A DNA stretch of 64,000 nucleotides from Lachnospiraceae bacterium (GTDB lineage: Bacteria; Bacillota; Clostridia; Lachnospirales; Lachnospiraceae). The translations under genes were made by a program, and so were the position numbers. The stretch spans positions 1 through 64,000 of the forward strand of contig JAFXQX010000020.1 of the NCBI GenBank assembly GCA_017526745.1, in the 5' to 3' direction. Every line of letters begins with the position of its first letter. The first letter of the stretch is position 1. Positions 35,563 to 44,286 of the stretch are shown here, piece by piece. A model generated the notes under the pieces. The model was not told the origin of the DNA, searched no databases, and saw only the letters and a list, made by a program, of their open reading frames with translations.

Positions 35563-36309
35563 CTATCTCTGTTTTTTGAAAAACTCATCAAGTTTTGCAA
35601 GAAGCGAAGGTTTATCTATAGTCTTGAGCAGATAGTCCGCAGGACTCAATCCCACAACAGACAGTACACTGTCCTTATCCCCGTGTCCCGTAAGGAACAT
35701 CACGGGTATCTGTCCCGTCTCGGTATCCGCCCGGAGCATCTCGAGTACCTGCGGTCCGTTTGCTATCGGCATCTCATAGTCAAGAAGCACCAGATCCGCT
35801 TTGTTTCTGGCAAGATAGCTTATCGCCTGAACGCCGTTTGATGCCATCCCGACGTGGTAGCTTTCCTTCAGCCACTCATACACGGTCCTCATATAGGTGA
35901 TATCGTCATCAACGATCAATACCGTTTTCTTGCGATTTTCACCCGTGTTGTCCTCCATGTACTTGTCGATGCTTTTGATCAGATCATCCATGATGAGAGG
36001 TCTGGCAAACCACTCAAGGACAAGCGTCTCCGGTATGATCGAAAGTGCCTTTCCCTTCTCGCTCTCGTCTCCGATCAGGATGATCTTCCTGTCAAGATCG
36101 GCGGCAACATCTTTTATGTACACGAGCTTTTCGGAATCATCCTCCATCTGAGCACTCATAAACAGGATCACAAGTTCTATACCATCATGTATCTGTTCGA
36201 TCTCTTTTATCGAACCGTGCGACAGGAGAGCCTTATATCCTTCCGTCTCAAGTTTCCCCACGAGGCTGGTTGCCAGAAAGCTGTCCGTTTCGCTTACCAC
36301 CAGTATCAT
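35563..36309 (-). CDS. Two-domain response regulator (pseudo-receiver plus receiver)
   Basis: 248 residues from MILVVSETDSFLATSLV; AAAGGAG lies 6 bases before this ATG. The first half (1 to about 120) is receiver-like (GIELVILFMSAQ, RKIILIGDES, LEWFARPLIM) but has no acceptor Asp. The second half (about 130-248) is a full receiver with VLIVDDDITY, the acceptor Asp in LVLLDYEMPIANG and Lys in YLLKTIDKP. It has the same architecture as the protein at 8527. It is encoded 17 bases after the giant kinase, whose Hpt domain could pass phosphate to it. Confidence 0.85.
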   Translation of the reverse strand: MILVVSETDSFLATSLVGKLETEGYKALLSHGSIKEIEQIHDGIELVILFMSAQMEDDSEKLVYIKDVAADLDRKIILIGDESEKGKALSIIPETLVLEWFARPLIMDDLIKSIDKYMEDNTGENRKKTVLIVDDDITYMRTVYEWLKESYHVGMASNGVQAISYLARNKADLVLLDYEMPIANGPQVLEMLRADTETGQIPVMFLTGHGDKDSVLSVVGLSPADYLLKTIDKPSLLAKLDEFFKKQR

Positions 36310-36326
36310 ATTAGTCTCCTTTAACA

Positions 36327-39300
36327 TCATATCACATCTGCTGCTACTGCTTCTATCGTCTCCCAATCCAGCTTCATCAGGGCATCTTCCATCTGTCTGA
36401 TCCTGTCCCGGTCAGCAGATGAGAGCGCATACCCCGAAAGATCATGAAGGATATTCTCCATCATTGCATAATCCATGCTCTTTGCTATCTCGGAAACAGT
36501 CTGAAATGCCTCTACACGCATCTGCTCCGTAAGCTCCTTCTTTGGTGATGCATCATCATCAAGAGCCGAAAGCTTTTCATCAAGGGCTCTGTATGCATTA
36601 AGAAGAGGCGGCGTGCCGGCACTTATGGCATCAGTGTCGCCGGCCTTTCCTGCCATCTCCAGATCCTTTGCCATGTCGGAGAGCTTTGACGCTCCGATGA
36701 TCCTCGCCGAACTCTTAAGAGCATGTACCTTGATCGTATAGTTTTCGATATCGTTTTGTTCGTACAGCGACCTGATCTCGTCGGCCTTCTGTCCGGCCGT
36801 CTTGTGAAACACCGACAGAACCGACATAAAGCCTGACCGCGAGCCGCAGTTTGCGATACCGCTTCCGACATCGATCTCTTCTATATCGTCAAGCCAGTCC
36901 GGGAGCTCATCATCTCCGGCAGACTCATGCTCGTGCAGATCATGAACATTTTCCGTTATATCATCGGCTCTCCATATCCGCTCATATCCTTTCCAGACAG
37001 CACTGCCCCCGGTCCGCTCGTTCATGATATAGTCTTTGTCTTCATCTATCATGGTCAGCATTATGGCCGCGATATCGGGATCGAACTGCGATCCGGCACA
37101 CCTCTCTATCTCATCTCTTACCTTATCCTGCGGCTTAGGGTTCGAATATGTACGTGTGGATGTCATCGCATCATAGCAGTCGGCAACACAAATGATCCGC
37201 GCCACTTCAGGGATCGCATCCCGCATAAGGCCGTCGGGATAACCCGATCCGTCATATCTTTCGTGGTGTGATCTTGCACCGAGGGAAAGTTCGGGCATAT
37301 CAATTATTCCGCAAAGTATCTCGCATCCGATCTCTGTATGTTCCTTGATATGGGCAAATTCCTCATCCGTCAGTCTTTCGGTCTTGTTTATGATCTCCTC
37401 GGGTATCCCGATCTTTCCTATATCGTGGAGGAGTCCGATCTCATACAGCTGTTTCTGCTCTTCGGCCGTCTTGCCCATACGCCTTCCGATCTCGGCGGCA
37501 TATGCGGCAACTCTTTCGGAGTGGCCTTTTGTATAGTGGTCCTTGGCATCGACCGTATGCGACAGGGCAACCATCATCTCCATGGTCAGTCTTTTTGCCC
37601 TGTTTGACTGCAGCCTTACCTCGCCCTGCAGATCCTTCTGGTAACGGTCAAGAGCGATCGTCCTTCTGCTTCTTTGAAGAAGCACTTCGGGTATAAAGGG
37701 CTTCCTGATAAAATCGATCGCTCCCATCTTAAGTCCGAGCGCTTCCTTGTCCCTGTCCTCGTCAGCCGTTATGAACATGACCGGAATATCTGTTGTATTC
37801 TTTTTGCCCTTTAAGGCATCAAGAACCTCAAAACCGTTCATTCCGACAAGGTTGATGTCAAGAAGGATAAGGTCCGGATGTTCCTTTGCAGCTGCATGCA
37901 GCGCTTCTTCCCCACTCGCGACACCCGAAACGTCAAAATCACGTCCGAGTATCTCTTTGGAAGTCTCCAGTATGACCTCATCGTCATCAACCACAAGGAT
38001 GGCACCTCGTGTGCTTCCGGTGTATACATGCTGATTGCTTCCGGGAGCGGAGACTTTCTGGACCTTTTCCTCGGGAAGATATTTTCTGATCATCTCTTCA
38101 AGACGTCTTCCGTCTACGGGCTTTGATATATAATCGGAAAATCCCGCCTGAAGGTACTTCTGTCTCGCCCCGCTTACCGCATTTGCCGTAAGAGCGATAC
38201 AGACTGTTCTTTCACAGTCCGTCTCCTTTTGAAGGCGCTTTAGAGTCTCTATACCGTCCATTTCGGGCATCATATGATCGATGAAGATGATATCAAAGTG
38301 TTTGTCCTTTGCAAGCGCAAGTGCCGACAGACCTGACGCGGCCGTATCTATATTGATCTTCGTCTGTTTCAGAAGGTTACAGAATACCGACAAATTAACC
38401 TCGGTATCATCGACAACAAGTATGTTTGCATCGGGCGCATGGAACAATTCACGGTAAACATCATTTTCGTCCCCGTCCTTATTAAACCTCTCTGAGATGT
38501 CTCCTATCGGTTCCCATCTGATGACCTTCTGTTCTATCTCAAACGAGAACTTCGATCCTTTGCCGAGTTTACTATCGACTGTAAGACTGCTTCCCATAAG
38601 ATCAAGAAGTTGTCTTACTATGCTCATGCCAAGACCCGTACCCTCAACAGATCGGTTCTTCTTCTCATCGATCCTCGAGAACGGCGAGAACAGTTTGTCC
38701 ATGTCCTCTTCCTTCATTCCGATCCCCGAATCATCTATCTCAAAAGAAAGAATTATGTTCTCGTCGTCCTTTTTGCGGTATCCGACGTTAAGTCCCACAT
38801 GGCCTTCGTTTGTGTACTTGGCGGCATTCGTCAGAAGATTGAGCGCCACCTGTTTGATCCTTATCTCATCACCGTAGAGGATATGCGGAACATTCCGGTC
38901 GACACACAGATCGAACCTGAGCCCCTTCTTTTCGGTACGGGATCTTGTCATGTTGACAAGATCGTTTATGACAGAGGACAGATCGTACTGCGTTGGTATT
39001 ATCTCCATCCGTCCTTCTTCGATCTTGGAAAAATCAAGTATGTCGTTGATCAGCGACAGGAGCGTCCTGCCCGCAGTCTTGATATCCCTTGCATACGAGC
39101 GGATGTTCTTCTCCCCGCTTTCCCGGATTATCATCTCATCCATTCCGAGAACGGCATTTATCGGAGTCCTGATCTCATGGGACATATTGGCCAGGAACAA
39201 AGATTTGGCGCGGTTGGCCTCATCGGCCATCCTCTTTTGTTCCTCGAGCTGTTCCATGTACATATAATGCTGTGTATCATCAACAACCGTGTAGATCCTT

Positions 39301-40235
39301 CCCGCACTGACTCCGCTGTCGGAAAGAGTATTTGCCTCGGGAGTGTATATCCTGTCCCGGATCCTGATCGGTTCATCACTTTCAATTGCCGATCTTATCG
39401 TATCCATCACGGAGTGCGGGTCGCTTATCAGCTTCGGGAACACCGAAACCGCAGGTTCATTCGCATAGCTGATCTCTCCCGTATCATCCACGGCAATGAT
39501 CGCTTCGGACAGTCTGTCGATAACATAGTCCCTTGCAAGGGTAGCCGTATCGAGAAGATTGTATTTAAATATCGCGACAAACATGAACACTGCCGCAATG
39601 GGGAAGCTGAGCATCGTCACGTCATACAGGTAATTATACGAGAGCGGTTTAAGTATACTGATCACGAAAAAGCCGCTCATTGTGGCCATCGCCAGCATTA
39701 CCATCAGATATCTCTTCTCCGCGATCTTATTCTTCTCCCTGCTGTAGTATATGAACAGGATAGCCAGCGCGAAAACGGCATATGATGCATTAACCGCCGA
39801 CCAGACATGGTGGTACCAGCCATCGGTGTGGACAAGGAACGGGAATCTGCCGCGGACCTGAAATCCGGAGATCTTATAATACAGACCGGTCCTGTTCGTG
39901 GTAACGACTATAAGATATGAGATCACGTTAAACAATGCCATGGCAAGCCTTGCCGCGTTCGGTATTTTTATCTTGGCCAGTTCCATGACAAACATGAAAA
40001 GCGAGAATGTGACCCATACCCTGCCGGCATACGAGATCCGAAGAGCGCCCATATAGTTTTCCACGGAATGTGAGCGCAGCTGAAAATAGTATCCGAGGTT
40101 ATTGACAAGAGTTGCGATACATGCAAGAAACAGATATGAATGCTGGATGCCTTTCCAGCTTTTGAATACAACCCAGCACTCCGCAAGTGTGACCGTAATG
40201 CTGACGATCTGGATTATCATAACGATTCGGTACAT
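36327..40235 (-). CDS. Giant hybrid: 7TM sensor, PAS, kinase, two receivers, HD-GYP and Hpt
   Basis: 1302 residues. Order: HisK_7TM-type membrane region (1 to about 225), PAS (about 235-325), HisKA ([17 protein letters not shown], His near 351), HATPase_c (GTGLGMSIV), receiver 1 (about 600-720, acceptor Asp in IIFIDHMMPEMDG), receiver 2 (about 742-860, Asp in LILLDINLVGMNG), HD-GYP (about 885-1060, LLHDIGKIGIP, HHERYDGSGYP), and Hpt (about 1130-1210, VHALKSSARIIG). It joins phosphorelay and c-di-GMP hydrolysis in one chain. The start is divergent from the EAL gene. Next come the double receiver, lipoprotein and metY. Confidence 0.92.
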   Translation of the reverse strand: MYRIVMIIQIVSITVTLAECWVVFKSWKGIQHSYLFLACIATLVNNLGYYFQLRSHSVENYMGALRISYAGRVWVTFSLFMFVMELAKIKIPNAARLAMALFNVISYLIVVTTNRTGLYYKISGFQVRGRFPFLVHTDGWYHHVWSAVNASYAVFALAILFIYYSREKNKIAEKRYLMVMLAMATMSGFFVISILKPLSYNYLYDVTMLSFPIAAVFMFVAIFKYNLLDTATLARDYVIDRLSEAIIAVDDTGEISYANEPAVSVFPKLISDPHSVMDTIRSAIESDEPIRIRDRIYTPEANTLSDSGVSAGRIYTVVDDTQHYMYMEQLEEQKRMADEANRAKSLFLANMSHEIRTPINAVLGMDEMIIRESGEKNIRSYARDIKTAGRTLLSLINDILDFSKIEEGRMEIIPTQYDLSSVINDLVNMTRSRTEKKGLRFDLCVDRNVPHILYGDEIRIKQVALNLLTNAAKYTNEGHVGLNVGYRKKDDENIILSFEIDDSGIGMKEEDMDKLFSPFSRIDEKKNRSVEGTGLGMSIVRQLLDLMGSSLTVDSKLGKGSKFSFEIEQKVIRWEPIGDISERFNKDGDENDVYRELFHAPDANILVVDDTEVNLSVFCNLLKQTKINIDTAASGLSALALAKDKHFDIIFIDHMMPEMDGIETLKRLQKETDCERTVCIALTANAVSGARQKYLQAGFSDYISKPVDGRRLEEMIRKYLPEEKVQKVSAPGSNQHVYTGSTRGAILVVDDDEVILETSKEILGRDFDVSGVASGEEALHAAAKEHPDLILLDINLVGMNGFEVLDALKGKKNTTDIPVMFITADEDRDKEALGLKMGAIDFIRKPFIPEVLLQRSRRTIALDRYQKDLQGEVRLQSNRAKRLTMEMMVALSHTVDAKDHYTKGHSERVAAYAAEIGRRMGKTAEEQKQLYEIGLLHDIGKIGIPEEIINKTERLTDEEFAHIKEHTEIGCEILCGIIDMPELSLGARSHHERYDGSGYPDGLMRDAIPEVARIICVADCYDAMTSTRTYSNPKPQDKVRDEIERCAGSQFDPDIAAIMLTMIDEDKDYIMNERTGGSAVWKGYERIWRADDITENVHDLHEHESAGDDELPDWLDDIEEIDVGSGIANCGSRSGFMSVLSVFHKTAGQKADEIRSLYEQNDIENYTIKVHALKSSARIIGASKLSDMAKDLEMAGKAGDTDAISAGTPPLLNAYRALDEKLSALDDDASPKKELTEQMRVEAFQTVSEIAKSMDYAMMENILHDLSGYALSSADRDRIRQMEDALMKLDWETIEAVAADVI

Positions 40236-40296
40236 CTCATTCTCCCAGAATAAAATCAGTATTTATTATACATCTTTTATCCCCGTCTGTAACGGA

Positions 40297-40323
40297 TAAA
40301 TAACGTTGAACATGGGCCGGATT
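40297..40323 (+). promoter_or_regulatory. Weak sigma-28-like promoter before the EAL gene
   Basis: TAAA (40297-40300), exactly 15 bases, then GCCGGATT (40316-40323). The -35 box is perfect, but only the GCCG half of the -10 box agrees with GCCGATAA. Suggestive only. Confidence 0.25.
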
Positions 40324-40362
40324 TATGATAAAACTGTAGACAAAGTGACAGGAGGATATGCC

Positions 40363-42114
40363 ATGTTCGACAAAGACAATGACAGGATGTTTGATACCAA
40401 AGCTGCCGGACGTATCCCTTTGGGACTTCCGGGGGGATTCTTTATTTACGAAGCCGAAGGTAATGAACGTATCGTATTCGCCGAACCGAACGTAATCAGG
40501 CTGTACGGCTGCGAGACATTTGAAGAATTTCTCGATTTTACGCACGGATCGTTCCAGGGCATGGTCCATCCGGGTGATCTGTACGATATCCAGAATCAGA
40601 TAGAGGCACAGACGCTGTTTGGAGAAAAGCGTCATGATTACGTAAGATACCGCATCAGGACCAAACAGGGTGATGTACGTTATATAGAAGACTTCGGTCA
40701 TCTTCTTCATCAGGAGAACGGACGGAGCTATTTCTATGTTTACATCGTTGACGTTGATCAGAATGAATACTTCAACAAAAACCGCAACTCCTATGCCGAG
40801 GCCGAGATACTCTCCGGCAATCACGAGACAGATGAGCTGACGGGACTGTTAAACATGTCATTCTTCTATCAGAAGATCCAGAGGCTTCTGACATCCACAC
40901 GAAGCTGGAGGCAGCAGATCACATTCATTCATTTCGACATCCCGAACTTCAAACTCTATAATGAACGCCACGGTTTCAAGCTCGGAGATGAGCTTTTACG
41001 CGATCTTGCCAGGATACTTCGCCAGACATTCAGCGATGAGGCGACGATCGCACGTTTTTCCGATGATCATTTTATAGTCTGTGCCACGATTCCGAAGGAT
41101 GAGGTGATCCCCAGAGTCGAATCGGTGCAGCGGCAGGTCCTGATGTCCAAAGATCCCAACAAAAAGGTCAGGATCAAGGCCGGAATATACTATCTTGACG
41201 ACAGGTTTTCCGAAGTGGGGCTTGCGTGCGATCATGCAAGACTTGCATGTAACAGTATCAAGAGCAGGCACGATATAAACTACTGCATATATGACGAGAT
41301 GCTGCGTGATAAGCTCCGCAAGCAGCAGTATGTCGTCGATCATGTCGATGAAGCCATAGAGAATGAATACATCAAGGTATTCTATCAGCCGGTCATTCGT
41401 GTAAAGACCGGAGAGATATGCGGTTATGAAGCACTCGTGCGCTGGGTCGATCCGCAGATGGGGATGCTGTCGCCGGGTGATTTTATCGACACTCTCGAGC
41501 AGTTCCATCTCATTCATCTCGTGGACAGATACGTGATCCGCAAGGTATGCGAAGAATACAAACGGCTGCTTGACGAAAATGAGTGCATCGTTCCCGTAAG
41601 CGTAAACATCTCAAGGCTTGATTTTGAGTTGTGTGACATATTCGGTATCGTCGAAGAAACAAGGAAGGAATTTGACATGCCCAGAAACCTTCTCGACCTT
41701 GAGATCACCGAAAGCGCGTTAAACGATAATGTGGGTTATATCAAGACCGAATGTGACAGGATGAGGAAGCTCGGTTATCACGTATGGCTTGATGATTTCG
41801 GAAGCGGATACTCATCACTCAACACTCTTGCAGAATACTCCTTCGATGTGCTAAAGCTCGATCTGGTCTTCCTTCGAAGCTTCGACCACAATCCGAAGAC
41901 CGGAAAGCTCATGTCATACATAATAAAAGGAGCCCGCGGAATGGGGCTCGAGCCTTTATGTGAAGGGGTTGAGAGCGAAGAGCATTATGAATTCCTGAAA
42001 GAGACCGGCTGTGAACGTGCACAGGGATACTTCTTCGGTAAGCCCATGGAGATGCACGAAAGCAGGAAGTTTACATCCGAAAAGGGACTTAAGTGGGAGA
42101 CTTCGGTGCCCTGA
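40363..42114 (+). CDS. PAS-like, degenerate GGDEF and EAL c-di-GMP phosphodiesterase
   Basis: 583 residues; AGGAGG lies 7 bases before this ATG, the longer frame having none. PAS-like domain about 10-135, GGDEF-type domain about 150-320, EAL domain about 330-575. The GGDEF motif is replaced by SDDHF (RFSDDHFIV near 233), so no cyclase activity is expected. The EAL domain keeps its signature: YEALVRW, NISRLDF, DLEITES, WLDDFGSGYSS, LKLDLVFLR and EGVESEEHY. This predicts an active phosphodiesterase with the degenerate half as a regulatory GTP or product sensor. Its 3' end overlaps the convergent HD-GYP gene by 26 bases. Confidence 0.92.
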   Translation: MFDKDNDRMFDTKAAGRIPLGLPGGFFIYEAEGNERIVFAEPNVIRLYGCETFEEFLDFTHGSFQGMVHPGDLYDIQNQIEAQTLFGEKRHDYVRYRIRTKQGDVRYIEDFGHLLHQENGRSYFYVYIVDVDQNEYFNKNRNSYAEAEILSGNHETDELTGLLNMSFFYQKIQRLLTSTRSWRQQITFIHFDIPNFKLYNERHGFKLGDELLRDLARILRQTFSDEATIARFSDDHFIVCATIPKDEVIPRVESVQRQVLMSKDPNKKVRIKAGIYYLDDRFSEVGLACDHARLACNSIKSRHDINYCIYDEMLRDKLRKQQYVVDHVDEAIENEYIKVFYQPVIRVKTGEICGYEALVRWVDPQMGMLSPGDFIDTLEQFHLIHLVDRYVIRKVCEEYKRLLDENECIVPVSVNISRLDFELCDIFGIVEETRKEFDMPRNLLDLEITESALNDNVGYIKTECDRMRKLGYHVWLDDFGSGYSSLNTLAEYSFDVLKLDLVFLRSFDHNPKTGKLMSYIIKGARGMGLEPLCEGVESEEHYEFLKETGCERAQGYFFGKPMEMHESRKFTSEKGLKWETSVP

Positions 42115-44260
42115 GCTGTTCACCGAGCATGGCTTCGTGAGCTTCGGTCACCTTTCTGACATCTGCTTCGGATTCAATGAACACACGTGCAATTTCGGGG
42201 TCGAACTGAGTTCCGGCCCCTTCTTTTATTATTTCCATCGCTTTTTCGAACGAGAACGGTTCCTTGTAACTGCGCCTAGAAACAAGCGCATCAAACACAT
42301 CCGCAACTGCCATTACCCTTGCCGAAAGAGGTATCTCCTCTTTTGCCTTTCCGGTGGGATATCCTTTTCCGTCCCATCTCTCATGATGGAAGTTTGCCAC
42401 ATTCTTGGCTTCTTCGAGATAACCGCTGTCAGACACAAGTGACATCGCCGATGCTATGACTGCGCTTCCTGCGGTCGTATGGGTCTTCATTATCTCGAAT
42501 TCCTCATCCGTAAGCTTGCCGGGCTTGTTAAGTATCGTATCGGATACCATGATCTTTCCGACATCATGAAGAGGTGCTGCATCGGTCACATCCTGTATGA
42601 ACTTATCCGTCAGCTGATCCTTGTAGACTCCCTCTTCTCTCATCTTCTCCAATATGAGCTTGACATAGGCGGCAGTCTTTCTGACATGATCACCGGTGTT
42701 CTTGTCACGGCTCTCGACCATATCCGCAAGAACATATATCAGACCGGTCTGCATGCGGTTGATCTCTTCTCCCTTTGCCTCTACATCCTCAAGATATCCG
42801 ACGGTCTCCGCGATGGTCTTGCTGAGTGATTCATACAGGTTTTCTATCTCATCCCCTGTTGATATATCCAGATGCTGGAGACGCTCAACGCTTATCTCCC
42901 TTGCCTCTTCACTGTCATATGCAAACTTTCTGGCCGATACCGTCATCGCCGTGATGGGGAAGATGAGATGATAGTCAACGAGCCAGATGCAAAGAGCCAG
43001 AACAAATATATAGAATCCTATGAACAGTGAGAACACCTTGGTCATATAATTCAGAGTCGTGACCTTTATATCCTCTATCTTGATATCCGCAGCAGCATAA
43101 CAAACGCATTTTCCGGCATCATCGTAAACCGGCTCGAACACCGTCAGGAGACGCCCGTATATCGTGTCATCTATAAGGGGCTGTATCTGCTGTCCCGAAA
43201 GCAGATCGTTCTTGTAAGGCATCAGGTATTTCTCCATCGGGATGATGTCGCCGCTCTTCTGGGCAGCAACTTCGGGTGTATCAAGATCGAACAGGACGAC
43301 AACTCCGTTCTGCGTGAATCTGTACACGTATACATACTCTATATCGGGATTTCCGAATCTGATAGCCTCAAGTCCGTGGACCACGCCGGCGTATCCTTCA
43401 GCCGACTCTCCGAGCTTTATATAGTCATCCGTCTTATCCGGATCGATCAGGTCGGCCGCGAGTTTTGCCGCGCAGGTTGCACTGTATGTGTACTGTTTTA
43501 TGGCGAACTGTCTGTAAAGGATATAGCTGATTATCGTTGTTACTACGGCGACGCATACCATTATGACCGATATTATCGTGATTATTTTGCTGCGAAGCGA
43601 GAATGATCTGGTCACGCTCTTTTTTACCGTTTTAAGAGCATCCGTCGAAAGAGGTGCCTGACGCCATCCCGTAAGCCACAGGCCCGGTTTGAGTCTGTCG
43701 GGGATGATCTTTATGATGATAAAGACAAGTACGACCGTTATCGTCTTGTCAACAAGATCGATCGCCACATCCGATGTCATCTGTGCCCAGAAGACGGACA
43801 GTTTCCCTGACTCAAGAAGTGCCTTTGCAAACGGTGCGCTTATGCCCTCGCCCATACCGTATCCGTAAAGAAGATATGTCAGTATCGATCCGAGTGCGCC
43901 TCCTATGAAGGCAAATACCGGGATAGTAAGAAGTGCTTTGCAGAACCTGTCAAAGTATCCTTTTTTCCCGAAATATGCCCCGCTTGCCGCTATCATCGTA
44001 GACAGAACAACATAATAGGCATTTCCGGGATTACCCTGCATATTGATTATATTGTTAAGATACCCGACTAATATCCCCGGAAGATATCCTCCGAGAACCG
44101 ATGCGAGAAGCGTTCCGACATTATCAAGATAGAGAGGGATCCCGTAACGTGAAGCCGTACGCGGAAGTACATAGTTAATCACGATCGTACCGATAAAGAA
44201 CAGTATCTGATACAGCGGATATCTGTTATTCTTCAAAAACTCCGGCTTATTTCTGTTCAC
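42089..44260 (-). CDS. ECF-S-like membrane sensor with Cache-like region and HD-GYP
   Basis: 723 residues from a GTG start with GAGGTGA about 8 bases upstream. Order: six or so membrane helices (about 15-200) with the pattern of an ECF S component (IPLYLDNVGTLLASVLGGYLPG, DLVDKTITVVLVFIII), helix (about 225-250), extracellular region (about 255-395), helix (about 405-428), HAMP-like linker (about 430-490), and HD-GYP (about 515-690; LHDVGKIMVSD, HHERWDGKGYP). It is a likely c-di-GMP phosphodiesterase. Last gene of the five-gene operon starting at 50107. Its membrane region resembles the N-terminus of the protein at 27733. Confidence 0.9.
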   Translation of the reverse strand: MNRNKPEFLKNNRYPLYQILFFIGTIVINYVLPRTASRYGIPLYLDNVGTLLASVLGGYLPGILVGYLNNIINMQGNPGNAYYVVLSTMIAASGAYFGKKGYFDRFCKALLTIPVFAFIGGALGSILTYLLYGYGMGEGISAPFAKALLESGKLSVFWAQMTSDVAIDLVDKTITVVLVFIIIKIIPDRLKPGLWLTGWRQAPLSTDALKTVKKSVTRSFSLRSKIITIISVIMVCVAVVTTIISYILYRQFAIKQYTYSATCAAKLAADLIDPDKTDDYIKLGESAEGYAGVVHGLEAIRFGNPDIEYVYVYRFTQNGVVVLFDLDTPEVAAQKSGDIIPMEKYLMPYKNDLLSGQQIQPLIDDTIYGRLLTVFEPVYDDAGKCVCYAAADIKIEDIKVTTLNYMTKVFSLFIGFYIFVLALCIWLVDYHLIFPITAMTVSARKFAYDSEEAREISVERLQHLDISTGDEIENLYESLSKTIAETVGYLEDVEAKGEEINRMQTGLIYVLADMVESRDKNTGDHVRKTAAYVKLILEKMREEGVYKDQLTDKFIQDVTDAAPLHDVGKIMVSDTILNKPGKLTDEEFEIMKTHTTAGSAVIASAMSLVSDSGYLEEAKNVANFHHERWDGKGYPTGKAKEEIPLSARVMAVADVFDALVSRRSYKEPFSFEKAMEIIKEGAGTQFDPEIARVFIESEADVRKVTEAHEAMLGEQLRAPKSPT

Positions 44261-44286
44261 TTGCCATTCACCTCTTTTTTCCCGTA

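Noticed and set aside
38610-39785. 391-codon plus-strand frame inside the giant kinase
   Set aside because: It is antisense to the HisKA/HATPase and PAS regions with intact motifs, and has no ribosome binding site.
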